DNA of 42,458 nt from an uncultured Lachnospiraceae bacterium (lineage in GTDB: Bacteria; Bacillota; Clostridia; Lachnospirales; Lachnospiraceae), in contig CARQVR010000026.1 of the NCBI GenBank assembly GCA_949051815.1, forward strand, positions 1 through 42,458, read 5' to 3'. Positions within the stretch are counted from its first letter, which is position 1. Every line of letters begins with the position of its first letter. The position numbers and the translations under genes are program-made. The notes beneath the pieces are model-generated. The model had not been told where the DNA came from and did no database searches. It saw nothing but the letters and a program-made list of their open reading frames with translations. Shown here in pieces: positions 8,275-16,562 of the stretch.

Positions 8275-9348
8275 ATGAAATTGACTGATCCGGACAATGA
8301 TAAAAAGTGGGAAGAGGAGCAGGACGACGCGGGGAGCTTATGGCAGAAGACCGTGACGACGAAGGTGCTTCTGGGGGTGATTGCCTTCCTTTTGATTCTT
8401 ATTCTGATTCTGCTTACCGTATTGGCCGGTAAACGGTCGGACAGACAGGATCAGACGGATCAGGACCTCCAGCAGAGTATTACGGATTATGCCAAAGAAC
8501 AGCAGGAGCTGGAAGAGCAGGTTCTTGAGGAGGAAGAGGAAAGTCCGGAAGCGGAGCAACCCGCAGATGAAGAGGAGGACGAGGAAGAGGAAGAAGAGGC
8601 GGAGGAAGAAGAGCCGTCTTCTGCGGAAAATGAGAAAACTGCCATTGTGGTAGATATAGAGGATGAGAACGACGAGGCGTATACCAGGGAATACATTTTG
8701 AAGGAGGCCTATCCATTCTTTGCGGACAACAGGCAGGACGCCATTTGGGATCTGGCGCATTTGAAGCGCTATGTGAAGCTTTCCAAGGGTCTTGAGGGCA
8801 CCGATGAATACTATTATCAGGGCGACGTGGACAGCGACGGGAAGCCGCACGGCACGGGGCTTGCCATCTATGAAAAGAACAGCTATTATTTCGGAGAGTG
8901 GAGCCACGGGAAAAGACACGGAAAAGGCACATGGTTCCGGTTTTATATCAATCAGAAGAATAAAAATAACGCCATGGGCATTTATATGTCCCACAGCTAT
9001 TCCGGAGAGTGGGCTGACGATCTGCCAAACGGCCAGGGTGCGGAGCACTACGATGTAGATATCTCCAAACTTGCGCCCACGCAGGGCCGTATTTTGCAAA
9101 ATGTGGTCGGTCCTTTTAAGAATGGTCTTTATAACGGGGATATGTACGCCAACACCGTGGACTATACGGGCAATGTACAGGAGTGGGACGGCATCGCGAA
9201 GGAAGGTGTGTTTACGCTGTGGAGAGATATGAGCGCCATCGGTGAGTGCGCCGTGTGGCGTTACAGGGATGACCATTCCGTCTGCCTGGACATAGATAAA
9301 TCGGAAAATAAGAATCAGGGTATAAGGGAACTGACAGGGATTAAATAA
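8275..9348 (+). CDS. MORN-repeat membrane-anchored protein, function unknown
   Basis: The 357-residue protein has a short cytoplasmic start, one membrane helix at about residues 24-46 (TTKVLLGVIAFLLILILILL), and a very acidic, glutamate-rich stalk (about residues 65-125) that likely forms a coiled coil. The C-terminal half carries MORN-like repeats: YYQGDVDSDGKPHGTG, YYFGEWSHGKRHGKGTW and YSGEWADDLPNGQGAEHY, followed by weaker copies (FKNGLYNGDMY). MORN repeats form beta-hairpin platforms that bind lipids or proteins, but the bacterial members have no common function that I can assign. AAAGGTG precedes the ATG. It is transcribed after a terminator and before another promoter, so it may be a single-gene unit. 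Confidence 0.85.
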   Translation: MKLTDPDNDKKWEEEQDDAGSLWQKTVTTKVLLGVIAFLLILILILLTVLAGKRSDRQDQTDQDLQQSITDYAKEQQELEEQVLEEEEESPEAEQPADEEEDEEEEEEAEEEEPSSAENEKTAIVVDIEDENDEAYTREYILKEAYPFFADNRQDAIWDLAHLKRYVKLSKGLEGTDEYYYQGDVDSDGKPHGTGLAIYEKNSYYFGEWSHGKRHGKGTWFRFYINQKNKNNAMGIYMSHSYSGEWADDLPNGQGAEHYDVDISKLAPTQGRILQNVVGPFKNGLYNGDMYANTVDYTGNVQEWDGIAKEGVFTLWRDMSAIGECAVWRYRDDHSVCLDIDKSENKNQGIRELTGIK

Positions 9349-9389
9349 GTCCGGGCGTCTTCTTTGCGACATTTTGTGTGCATCAATTG

Positions 9390-9418
9390 TTGCAATTTGT
9401 ATAAAAGGATAATAAAAT
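9390..9418 (+). promoter_or_regulatory. Sigma-A-type promoter before the small membrane protein/rlmH
   Basis: TTGCAA (9390-9395) and TAAAAT (9413-9418) are 17 bases apart. The expected start site leaves a leader of about 55 bases before the next start codon. Confidence 0.65.
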
Positions 9419-9480
9419 AGAACCGTATAGATGTTTTTGTGTGCAGATTTTCCAATTCGTAAGATAAGGAGGGTGTGTCT

Positions 9481-9987
9481 ATGCCCCGATATCAGAGCAG
9501 CGAAGCAAAGGCGGAGGATAACAGATCCTCTGCATACACACTTCTGGCGGTCGGAGGAGTAGGGTTCCTTGCGGTGTTACTGATCTTTTTCAATGTGATA
9601 CCGGTTTACAGAAACGCGGGGATTACCAAATATCTGGTCTGCGGCGTTATGGGCGCAATGTTTGTCCTCTTTATCGTATTCGGCTTCGTGTCCATGCGGG
9701 ATTCCAAACTCCTTTTGGTAAAAGCGAAATCAGAGAACTCCCTGCGCTCCGAGATTGTCAGGTGGTGTCAGGAAAATCTGGACCGGAGCGTCATAGACGC
9801 GGAAATTCTGGAAGAGGGAGAGACGCTGGAGGAGCTGACGGAGGAGGAACAATACTACAGACGCACAGAGCGGATGCGGGCAGCCATTGACGACAAGTTT
9901 ATGAATCTGGACGAGGCGTTCGTGGACGATTTTGTGGACGGGTATTATCAGGAAATGTATGAAGATAACGGTAATTACAATCGGTAA
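9481..9987 (+). CDS. Small membrane protein with two membrane helices, function unknown
   Basis: About 168 residues. Two hydrophobic helices lie near residues 20-42 (LLAVGGVGFLAVLLIFFNVIP) and 50-72 (YLVCGVMGAMFVLFIVFGFV), followed by a ~95-residue acidic cytoplasmic tail with several tyrosines. I found no catalytic motif and cannot name a family. ATG 9481 is preferred over GTG 9475 because AAGGAGGG ends at 9473, leaving two bases before the GTG but seven before the ATG. The 3' end overlaps rlmH by 29 bases, so the two are translationally linked. Confidence 0.8.
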   Translation: MPRYQSSEAKAEDNRSSAYTLLAVGGVGFLAVLLIFFNVIPVYRNAGITKYLVCGVMGAMFVLFIVFGFVSMRDSKLLLVKAKSENSLRSEIVRWCQENLDRSVIDAEILEEGETLEELTEEEQYYRRTERMRAAIDDKFMNLDEAFVDDFVDGYYQEMYEDNGNYNR

Positions 9988-10438
9988 ACTAAAGGAGAAA
10001 TTTTTCAGTGAGGCGGTAGCCGAATATGCGAAGCGGCTGGGACGCTACTGCAAACTGGAGATCTGCGAAGCGGCTGATGAAAAAACGCCGGACAGAGCCT
10101 CTGACAACCAGCGGGAACAGATTCTGCAAAAGGAAGGGGAGCGTATTTTAAAGCTGTTGCCGGAAGGCGCCTATGTAGTGACGCTGGAGATCGAAGGGCG
10201 TAAATTTACTTCCGAAGGTTTCGCGTCGGAACTGGAACGGCTGGGAGTAAACGGCGTAGGACATATTGCCTTCGTGATCGGCGGCTCCCTTGGTCTGCAT
10301 CATTCTATAAAGGCGAAGGCTGATCTGGCGGTCAGTTTTTCGGATATGACATTCCCGCACCAGTTGATGCGGGTTGTTTTGTTGGAGCAGATTTACCGGG
10401 CGTTTCGGATCATAAACGGGGAACCGTACCACAAATAA
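9959..10438 (+). CDS. rlmH: 23S rRNA (pseudouridine1915-N3)-methyltransferase
   Basis: RlmH methylates pseudouridine 1915 in helix 69 of 23S rRNA within the assembled ribosome, using SAM through a SPOUT knot. The 159 residues start MKITVITIGKLKEKF, as in the family. The knot region is visible as HIAFVIGGSLGLH, and the C-terminal signature is SFSDMTFPHQLMRVVLLEQIYRAFRIINGEPYHK. An upstream in-frame ATG (9932) exists but would add nine residues foreign to the family, so I chose 9959. The start lies inside the preceding membrane-protein gene. Confidence 0.97.
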   Translation: MKITVITIGKLKEKFFSEAVAEYAKRLGRYCKLEICEAADEKTPDRASDNQREQILQKEGERILKLLPEGAYVVTLEIEGRKFTSEGFASELERLGVNGVGHIAFVIGGSLGLHHSIKAKADLAVSFSDMTFPHQLMRVVLLEQIYRAFRIINGEPYHK

Positions 10439-10474
10439 CAATGTGAGAAGCAGGAGAAGCTTCGCATTCTCTGT

Positions 10475-10502
10475 GCATAATCTGCGGCTGTGCTCATATA
10501 GT
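10475..10502 (+). promoter_or_regulatory. Candidate sporulation sigma-E-type promoter before yqfC
   Basis: GCATAAT (10475-10481) and CATATAGT (10495-10502), 13 bases apart, resemble the mother-cell sigma-E elements (KMATATT and CATACAHT). It is placed directly before yqfC, a gene that is under sigma-E in Bacillus subtilis. The -10 ends only five bases before the annotated ATG. Confidence 0.45.
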
Positions 10503-10507
10503 ATAAC

Positions 10508-10807
10508 ATGAGAAGAGAGAACAGACGTCAGTCATTTTCACCGTTTACCAGATCGAAGGAGCTTATTGTGGAATCCTTAAAGCTGCCGAAGGATACTATG
10601 CTGGGGGCGGCGATTGTGACGATCACGGGAAACCGTGAGGTATTTATTGAAAACTATAAGGGGATTTTGGAATATACGACGGAGTCTATTGTGCTGCAGG
10701 GAAAGAACGCCAAAATATGCTTTGAGGGGAGCGGCCTTTCCATCGACTACTACACCAATGAAGACATGAAAATCAGCGGAAAGATCGACGCGCTCCGCTA
10801 TATCTGA
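10508..10807 (+). CDS. yqfC: Sporulation protein YqfC (YabP/YqfC family)
   Basis: The 99-residue protein shows the family core LPKDTMLGAAIVTITGNREVFIENYKGILEYT, then LSIDYYTNEDMKISGKI, and is followed by yqfD and phoH as in Bacillus and Clostridia. YqfC is a mother-cell sporulation protein of unclear biochemistry. The ATG at 10508 has no visible ribosome site and sits where a candidate sigma-E transcript would begin. An in-frame GTG at 10568, preceded by AAGGAG with good spacing, is a real alternative and would give 79 residues. Family members usually have about 15 residues before the LPKD motif, which supports the longer form. Confidence 0.88.
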   Translation: MRRENRRQSFSPFTRSKELIVESLKLPKDTMLGAAIVTITGNREVFIENYKGILEYTTESIVLQGKNAKICFEGSGLSIDYYTNEDMKISGKIDALRYI

Positions 10808-10829
10808 GCGCGCGTGCAGGGGAAGGCGT

Positions 10830-12077
10830 ATGCTTCATTGGATCCAGTATTTAAGAGGGTATGTGACTGTCAGGGTGTGGGGTTATTCTGTGGAGCGTCT
10901 TTTGAATCTTTGCGGCAATCATGACGTTCTGGTCTGGGATATCGAAGATCACGGCGATTATCATACCATGCATATCAGTATAGCAGGTTTTTTTGCCCTG
11001 AAACCTCTCCTGAAAAAAACAGGGACGAGGGTGGCTGTTACGGGCAAATACGGCCTGCCTTTTTTTGTGTCTCAAATGTGGAGAAGGAAACTGTTTGTGG
11101 CCGGGCTTTTCGGATGTATTTTTTTCTGGTGTCTGGCGTCGCGTTTTATCTGGGACATTCAGATTGAGGGGAACTTTGCCCTGACGGAAGATGTGCTGAT
11201 GGATTATCTGGAGGAACAGGGCGTACATACCGCCATGAAAAAGAGCGGGCTGGATATCGGTGCTCTTGAACAGGAACTCAGAGAAGATTATGATCTGATT
11301 ACATGGACTTCCGTGCAGCTTCGTGGAACCACGCTTCTAATCCATATCAAGGAAAATGATATGCCGCAGTACGATAACCGGAATACGGCGCAGACAGAAA
11401 AAGGTATGGATCTGGTGGCCGGAAAAGATGGTGTGGTGACCTATATCATCACCAGAAGCGGCGTGCCCCTTGTGTCCTGCGGGGACAGCGTACAAAAGGG
11501 AGACGTGCTGGTGAGCGGCGCGGTTCCAGTCTACAACGAGGACACCACGGTGCGCAGATACCAGTATGTGGAAGCGGATGCGGATATTACACTTAGCTAT
11601 GCGCGGAATCTCTCGCTGGAGGAGGAAATTGCTTACGACGAGAAGTGTTATACGGGAGAAACCATTGAAATTCCGGTAGTAGGCACGGGGGAGAAGGAGG
11701 TCGCTTTCCGTTTTCGCAAGGTTCCCTACGCCTTTTACGATACGAGCGAGGAGAAAAAACAGGTACAGCTTCTGGATCATCTGTATCTGCCGTTCTATTA
11801 CGGAAGCAGAACGGTGCAGGAGTATGAAATTGTGTCGAAAATGCACACGGAAGAGGAAATGAAAACACTTTTGCAGGAACGGTTTAGAAAAATTATCTCA
11901 ACTTTAAATGAAAAAGGGGTACAAATTGCAGAAAAAAATGTTACAATAAAAAAGAATGAAAAAAAATGGGTGTTACATGCCCGTATGCAGCTTGAAGAAT
12001 CGGCGGTGAAACTGGCGCCGACGACCGTTACGGAGCCTGTGGAAAATTCCGGACAGGAGGATTCACAGACAGACTAA
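10830..12077 (+). CDS. yqfD: Sporulation protein YqfD
   Basis: The 415-residue product starts MLHWIQYLRGYVTVRVWGYSVERLLNLC, as in YqfD, and has one membrane helix at about residues 88-108 (KLFVAGLFGCIFFWCLASRFIWD) followed by IEGNFALTEDVLMDYLEEQGV, a POTRA/FtsQ-like start of the external region. The remaining part is mostly beta-rich and ends in a hydrophilic tail. YqfD is needed for efficient sporulation in Bacillus but its mechanism is unknown. It follows yqfC by 22 bases with AGGGGAAGG before the ATG, and is followed by phoH, the standard order. Confidence 0.95.
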   Translation: MLHWIQYLRGYVTVRVWGYSVERLLNLCGNHDVLVWDIEDHGDYHTMHISIAGFFALKPLLKKTGTRVAVTGKYGLPFFVSQMWRRKLFVAGLFGCIFFWCLASRFIWDIQIEGNFALTEDVLMDYLEEQGVHTAMKKSGLDIGALEQELREDYDLITWTSVQLRGTTLLIHIKENDMPQYDNRNTAQTEKGMDLVAGKDGVVTYIITRSGVPLVSCGDSVQKGDVLVSGAVPVYNEDTTVRRYQYVEADADITLSYARNLSLEEEIAYDEKCYTGETIEIPVVGTGEKEVAFRFRKVPYAFYDTSEEKKQVQLLDHLYLPFYYGSRTVQEYEIVSKMHTEEEMKTLLQERFRKIISTLNEKGVQIAEKNVTIKKNEKKWVLHARMQLEESAVKLAPTTVTEPVENSGQEDSQTD

Positions 12078-12105
12078 TGCGGGCTGTGAGTTTGAAAGGC
12101 GGAGA

Positions 12106-13116
12106 ATGGACGCGTTTACAGTCAGTATTGATGTGCCAGTGGAGCACATGCGAAATCTATTCGGGGAGTTTGACTCCCACATCAAAAGAATTGAAAACGA
12201 TCTGCATGTGGTGATCGTAGACAGAGACGGTACGGTACGGATATCCGGAGAGCGAAAGGACGCAGACAGGGCGGCCCGGGTGGTGGGCGAACTTCTTGCC
12301 CTGTCGAAAAGAGGAACGATTTTGGAGGAACAAAGCGTGGATTATGCCATAGAGCTTGGTAAGGAGCACAAGGAGGACATGCTGCTTGCCATGGACAGCG
12401 ACTGCATCTGCCATACTGTGAGCGGTAAGCCCATCAAACCGAAGACTCTGGGACAAAAGCAGTATGTGGACGCCATGCGTGACAATATGATTGTTTTCGG
12501 GACAGGCCCGGCCGGTACGGGAAAGACGTATCTGGCGATGGCGATGGCGGTGACCGCCTTTAAGAATAACGAGGTGAGCCGCATTATCCTGACAAGACCG
12601 GCCATAGAAGCGGGAGAAAAGCTCGGCTTTCTTCCCGGCGATCTGCAAAGCAAGGTGGATCCGTATCTGCGTCCGCTTTACGACGCCCTTTATCAGATCA
12701 TGGGGGCGGAGAGCTTTGCGAGAAATATGGAAAAAGGGCTGATCGAGGTAGCGCCTCTTGCGTATATGCGCGGACGGACACTGGATAATGCCTATATTAT
12801 TCTGGATGAGGCGCAGAACACGACGCCTGCGCAGATGAAGATGTTTCTGACGAGAATCGGTTTCGGTTCGAAAGTGGTGGTTACCGGGGACGCTTCCCAA
12901 AAGGATCTTGCGCCGGACATGAAATCCGGGCTTGATGTGGCGGTGAGGGTGCTCTCGAAAATAGAAGATATTTCTTTTTGCAATTTAACCAGCAAGGATG
13001 TGGTCAGACATCCTCTTGTGCAGCGAATCGTGAAGGCTTACGACGATTACGAGACAAAAGAGAAGCGGCGCAGTGAGCAAAAATCAGGGAACAGGAATTA
13101 CAGGCGTGGAAAATAA
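12106..13116 (+). CDS. phoH: PhoH-family ATPase
   Basis: The 336-residue protein carries Walker A GTGPAGTGKT at about residues 132-141, Walker B AYIILDEAQN, and the family stretch TGDASQKDLA. An N-terminal KH-like region (HVVIVDRDGTVRISGERKDADRA) is visible. PhoH proteins are P-loop nucleotidases related to helicases and are genetically linked to YbeY and rRNA processing; the precise activity here is unknown. GGCGGAG precedes the ATG. Its 3' end overlaps the next gene by 44 bases. Confidence 0.96.
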   Translation: MDAFTVSIDVPVEHMRNLFGEFDSHIKRIENDLHVVIVDRDGTVRISGERKDADRAARVVGELLALSKRGTILEEQSVDYAIELGKEHKEDMLLAMDSDCICHTVSGKPIKPKTLGQKQYVDAMRDNMIVFGTGPAGTGKTYLAMAMAVTAFKNNEVSRIILTRPAIEAGEKLGFLPGDLQSKVDPYLRPLYDALYQIMGAESFARNMEKGLIEVAPLAYMRGRTLDNAYIILDEAQNTTPAQMKMFLTRIGFGSKVVVTGDASQKDLAPDMKSGLDVAVRVLSKIEDISFCNLTSKDVVRHPLVQRIVKAYDDYETKEKRRSEQKSGNRNYRRGK

Positions 13117-14320
13117 CAGCAATCTTCAAAATAACAGCAATATTATCAAAAGAATCGTGATTTTTATGTTTATGTTTGCGCTGGCCGGTGTGATTGCATG
13201 GCTTGCCAGTGTATTTTACCGCAGTCAGGCGGACATGATGATACGAAATGTCGTTATGGTTCTGACCGGGACGGGTATTGTCATTTTTTCCTATGTAATG
13301 GGGGAGTCTGCCGGTTTTTTTGTCTATCGCAATGAGGGACGATACGGGAGATTTGCCCTTACCTATCTGATCTGTCTTGCGGCGGCGGTGTTTCTGCCGT
13401 TCCTTCCGGTTACGGGATGGCCGTATCTGGTGTTTTTTGTACTGCTCAGCGTTTTTTCAAACGGTATGACCGGGCTTGCGGCGGGAAGTCTGTGTCTGCT
13501 TTTGTCCGTGAATTTTGCCGGCTGTGACTATGCCATTTTCTGGCTGTATTTTATCAGCGGCATGGCTGGAATACTGGTATTTTCCACATTGGATGAAGAG
13601 TTTCTTGTGGGGATTCCGATGTTGATTTCCCTGCTGGTACTGGCTCTTAGTCTGACGGCGAACGTGATTCTGTTTGCGAAGGAGCGGCTTTCCATCGCTC
13701 AGTTCATGATACCGGGCATCAACCTGATGGTCTGCTGCATTCTGCTTCTGGTCAGTCTGAAAATGGTCAGCTCCATGGTAATCCACCGGTATCGGGACAG
13801 ATATATGGAAATCAATGATCCGGAATGTCCGCTGCTTGTGCAGTTAAAGGAGCTTTCCAAGGAGGAGTATTATCATGCCATCCACACCGCTTATCTGGGA
13901 GACAAGGTCGCAAGAAGTCTCGGCATAGACGATGCAGCTGTGAAGGCATGCGGGTATTACCACAGGATTGGAAAGCTGACGGGGGAGAACACCTGGGAAA
14001 ATGTGTCCGCTATCTGTGATAAGTACCATTTTCCGCCGAAGACAAAACAGATTTTAAAGGAGTATGTGGACCCGGATGAAAAGATTGTCTCCAAGGAGAC
14101 GATGGTCGTGCTGCTTGCGGATTGCATCGTGTCGTCCATCCTGTATTTGTTTGCAAAGGATCCGAAGGCAGAGCTGGATTACGAGCAGTTGATCGACACG
14201 GTGTTTAAGAAGAAATTCGAGACGGACGAGCTTTGGGGGAATGAGATTTCTCTGAGGCAGATATGTGAGATGAAGAAAATATTTATCAAGGAGAAGCTTT
14301 ACTATGACTTCTTACGTTGA
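13073..14320 (+). CDS. PgpH-like membrane protein with degenerate HD domain
   Basis: The position between phoH and ybeY is that of the c-di-AMP phosphodiesterase PgpH (YqfF). The 415-residue product has about six to seven membrane helices (residues ~25-240) and a C-terminal HD-like region, but lacks the long extracellular domain of usual PgpH. The metal-binding HD pair reads His297-Arg298 in YYHRIGKL, where the active family has YYHDIGK, and the later EHHG motif is replaced by KEYVD. Catalysis is therefore doubtful. Translation is proposed from GTG 13073, inside phoH; a later GTG at 13106 is possible. It could be a non-catalytic sensor or a decayed PgpH. Confidence 0.8.
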   Translation: MSKNQGTGITGVENNSNLQNNSNIIKRIVIFMFMFALAGVIAWLASVFYRSQADMMIRNVVMVLTGTGIVIFSYVMGESAGFFVYRNEGRYGRFALTYLICLAAAVFLPFLPVTGWPYLVFFVLLSVFSNGMTGLAAGSLCLLLSVNFAGCDYAIFWLYFISGMAGILVFSTLDEEFLVGIPMLISLLVLALSLTANVILFAKERLSIAQFMIPGINLMVCCILLLVSLKMVSSMVIHRYRDRYMEINDPECPLLVQLKELSKEEYYHAIHTAYLGDKVARSLGIDDAAVKACGYYHRIGKLTGENTWENVSAICDKYHFPPKTKQILKEYVDPDEKIVSKETMVVLLADCIVSSILYLFAKDPKAELDYEQLIDTVFKKKFETDELWGNEISLRQICEMKKIFIKEKLYYDFLR

Positions 14321-14807
14321 GTATGAGACGAAACAGTCCTTTCCGTTTGACGGGAATGCATTGCTTGATCTGGTTGCGGAGGCTGTTCTTGATAGCGAAA
14401 ACTGTCCCTATGAGGCTGTGGTGAATCTCCTTTTGACAGATGACGACGGCATCAGGGAATACAACAAAAATTACAGGGGTATTGATTCCGGAACGGATGT
14501 GCTTTCTTTTCCCAATCTGCAGTTTGAGACGCCGGGAGATTTTTCCGGAGTGGAGGAGCAGACGGCGGACTGTTTTGACCCGGACAGCGGCGAGCTGGTT
14601 TTGGGCGATATCATTCTGAACGCGGACCGGGTGAAGGAGCAGGCGGCGGAATACGGGCACAGCGAACGCAGGGAGTTTGCGTTTCTTCTGGCCCACAGCC
14701 TGTATCATCTGTGCGGCTACGATCATATGGAGCCGGAGGAAGCGGCTGTGATGGAAAAAAAGCAGGAGGCGGTTTTGCAGGCGCTCTCCATCACCAGAGA
14801 AGAGTGA
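14304..14807 (+). CDS. ybeY: Endoribonuclease/rRNA maturation factor YbeY
   Basis: YbeY is a zinc-dependent enzyme for 16S rRNA 3' maturation and ribosome quality control. The 167 residues contain the three-histidine site LAHSLYHLCGYDH (His131, His135, His141); the usual form is HGxLHLxGYDH, so two non-ligand positions differ. GTDVLSFPN and LGDIILN are also family features. AAGGAG precedes the ATG, which lies 17 bases inside the end of the previous gene, so translation is coupled. Confidence 0.96.
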   Translation: MTSYVEYETKQSFPFDGNALLDLVAEAVLDSENCPYEAVVNLLLTDDDGIREYNKNYRGIDSGTDVLSFPNLQFETPGDFSGVEEQTADCFDPDSGELVLGDIILNADRVKEQAAEYGHSERREFAFLLAHSLYHLCGYDHMEPEEAAVMEKKQEAVLQALSITREE

Positions 14808-14843
14808 GAATCGCTTCTGTAAGATAGTACTTAGAGGATAACG

Positions 14844-16490
14844 ATGAATATACGATGGATGGCGAAAAATCTGAAAAACAGGATTGTCCTCTCAGCGGGG
14901 ATTGTCTCTTATATGCTCCTTCTACTCATGCGGATTCCGCTTTCAAGGGTCATAGGGGATGCGGGAGCAGGACTCTTTGCCCCGGCTTTTGAGTTGTTTA
15001 TATTGACTAATCTGGTCGTTTCTTATGGCATGTCCAGTGCCATGTCCGGTATCATCCGCTACCGGGTAAAGAGGGAACGGTACCGGAATGCGGGTAAAGT
15101 GTTTCAGACAGCATTTGCGATGAATCTTGTTATGGGCACGGTGGCTGCCTTATTTTTGCTGTTTTTTTCTTCGTGGATTGCGGAGACGCTTGTACTGGAA
15201 GAGCTGAGTCGTATGGCTGTCATGGCGTCGGCGCCCGCGGTCTTTTTTGCGGCGGTTACAGGTACTTTCAGAGGATATTTTAACGGTTACGGAATGGGAG
15301 TATTAACGGCCCACTCCCAATATATAGAAAAGATTGCCATGTTTGCCGGGGCACTGATCTGCGGCAGGGCTTTTTACGGATACGGACAGAAGGTGGCTGC
15401 TCTGAGACAGGTGGAGGCGCACAGCTATGCTTACGGGGCGCTCGGCGCGATGCTTGGCGTATTTATCTCTCAGGTAATAGCCCTGCTTCATCTGCTTCTG
15501 GTGTATGTGATCTATGCGGGGGCCTTTAAAGGAAGGCTGGGACAGGATAACAGCAGACGGGCCGAGAGCCGCTTTGAGATCCAGCGGATGATAGTGGTCA
15601 ATATGGTGCCGTTTGCGGCTGTCGCCGTGCTGTCTAATCTGTTTATGATCGCGGACCAGCGTTATCTGAATTACTGCATGAATGTGACGGAGAACGGGGC
15701 CGCGCGCACGGCCGGATGGGGGTGCTATTACGGAAAATTCGCGCCGCTTTTAGGGAGCTGTGCGGCGGTTTGCTGTCTGTTTGTACACGGCATGACCGGA
15801 AAAATTGCAAACGCTTACGAGAGAGAAGAATACCGCAATATGCGGGAACGGATGGGGCGGGCGATACGAAACGCGTCCATGGTGTCCTTTCCGGCGGCGA
15901 TCTATCTGGCAGTCCTTGGAAAACCTCTTTCCGTCTGCTGTTACGGGAGAGTGACGGCGCAGTCTGCGGTTTTGGCCGGTTGGATTGCAAAGGGCGCCGT
16001 TGTGGCTGTTTTGTTTACTTTCTGCTTTCTGTTCGGACAGATTCTTTATAAAATGCGTATGTTACGGGAACTTTTTCTGGCTGCCGCCGCTTCTTTTGCG
16101 GTGCATCTGGCTGCCGCCTATTTTATGACGCAGCGCGGGCACATGGGCGTGGAAGGACTGCTCTGCGCGTTGATTCTGTTTTTTGGCGTCTATATGGTTC
16201 TGGCCTTTGTATTCCTGAACCGGCGCGTAAAATACCAGCCGGACTGGTTTGGCGGCATTTTGTTTCCGCTTGCAGCCGCGGCGGTTTCCGGGCTGGTGGT
16301 ATATCTGTTAAACATGCTGCTTTCCGGTTTTGCGGGGGCGGCGGTGTGTATGATAGTCTGCCTGCCTGTTGGTGTGTTTTTCCATATCTTTTTCCTTGTG
16401 ATTCTCAGGGTGATCGGGGAGGGAGAGCTGCAGGAAATGCCGTTTGGTTTCTTATTCATTATGCTTGGCAGAACAATAGGCGTTTTATGA
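14844..16490 (+). CDS. Polysaccharide/lipid-linked flippase, SpoVB/MurJ-like (MOP superfamily)
   Basis: The 548-residue protein is hydrophobic over its whole length, with about 13-14 membrane helices. The start (IVLSAGIVSYMLLLLMRIPLSRVIGDAGAGLFAPAFELF) has the G-AG-Y/F pattern of SpoVB and MVIN-type flippases, and FRGYFNGYGMGVLTAHSQYIEKI resembles the FRGYFQG...P...SQ(V/I)xE motif of SpoVB. These proteins flip lipid-linked cell-wall or polysaccharide precursors; SpoVB acts in spore cortex formation. The sporulation genes on either side support a spore-wall role, but substrate is inferred. AGAGGA precedes the ATG. Confidence 0.85.
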   Translation: MNIRWMAKNLKNRIVLSAGIVSYMLLLLMRIPLSRVIGDAGAGLFAPAFELFILTNLVVSYGMSSAMSGIIRYRVKRERYRNAGKVFQTAFAMNLVMGTVAALFLLFFSSWIAETLVLEELSRMAVMASAPAVFFAAVTGTFRGYFNGYGMGVLTAHSQYIEKIAMFAGALICGRAFYGYGQKVAALRQVEAHSYAYGALGAMLGVFISQVIALLHLLLVYVIYAGAFKGRLGQDNSRRAESRFEIQRMIVVNMVPFAAVAVLSNLFMIADQRYLNYCMNVTENGAARTAGWGCYYGKFAPLLGSCAAVCCLFVHGMTGKIANAYEREEYRNMRERMGRAIRNASMVSFPAAIYLAVLGKPLSVCCYGRVTAQSAVLAGWIAKGAVVAVLFTFCFLFGQILYKMRMLRELFLAAAASFAVHLAAAYFMTQRGHMGVEGLLCALILFFGVYMVLAFVFLNRRVKYQPDWFGGILFPLAAAAVSGLVVYLLNMLLSGFAGAAVCMIVCLPVGVFFHIFFLVILRVIGEGELQEMPFGFLFIMLGRTIGVL

Positions 16491-16562
16491 GATTGTTGTA
16501 TAAAAAATAAGAATTGGCTGATACTGATTACAGGAAATCCGACAAGAGAGGTTTAAAACGGA

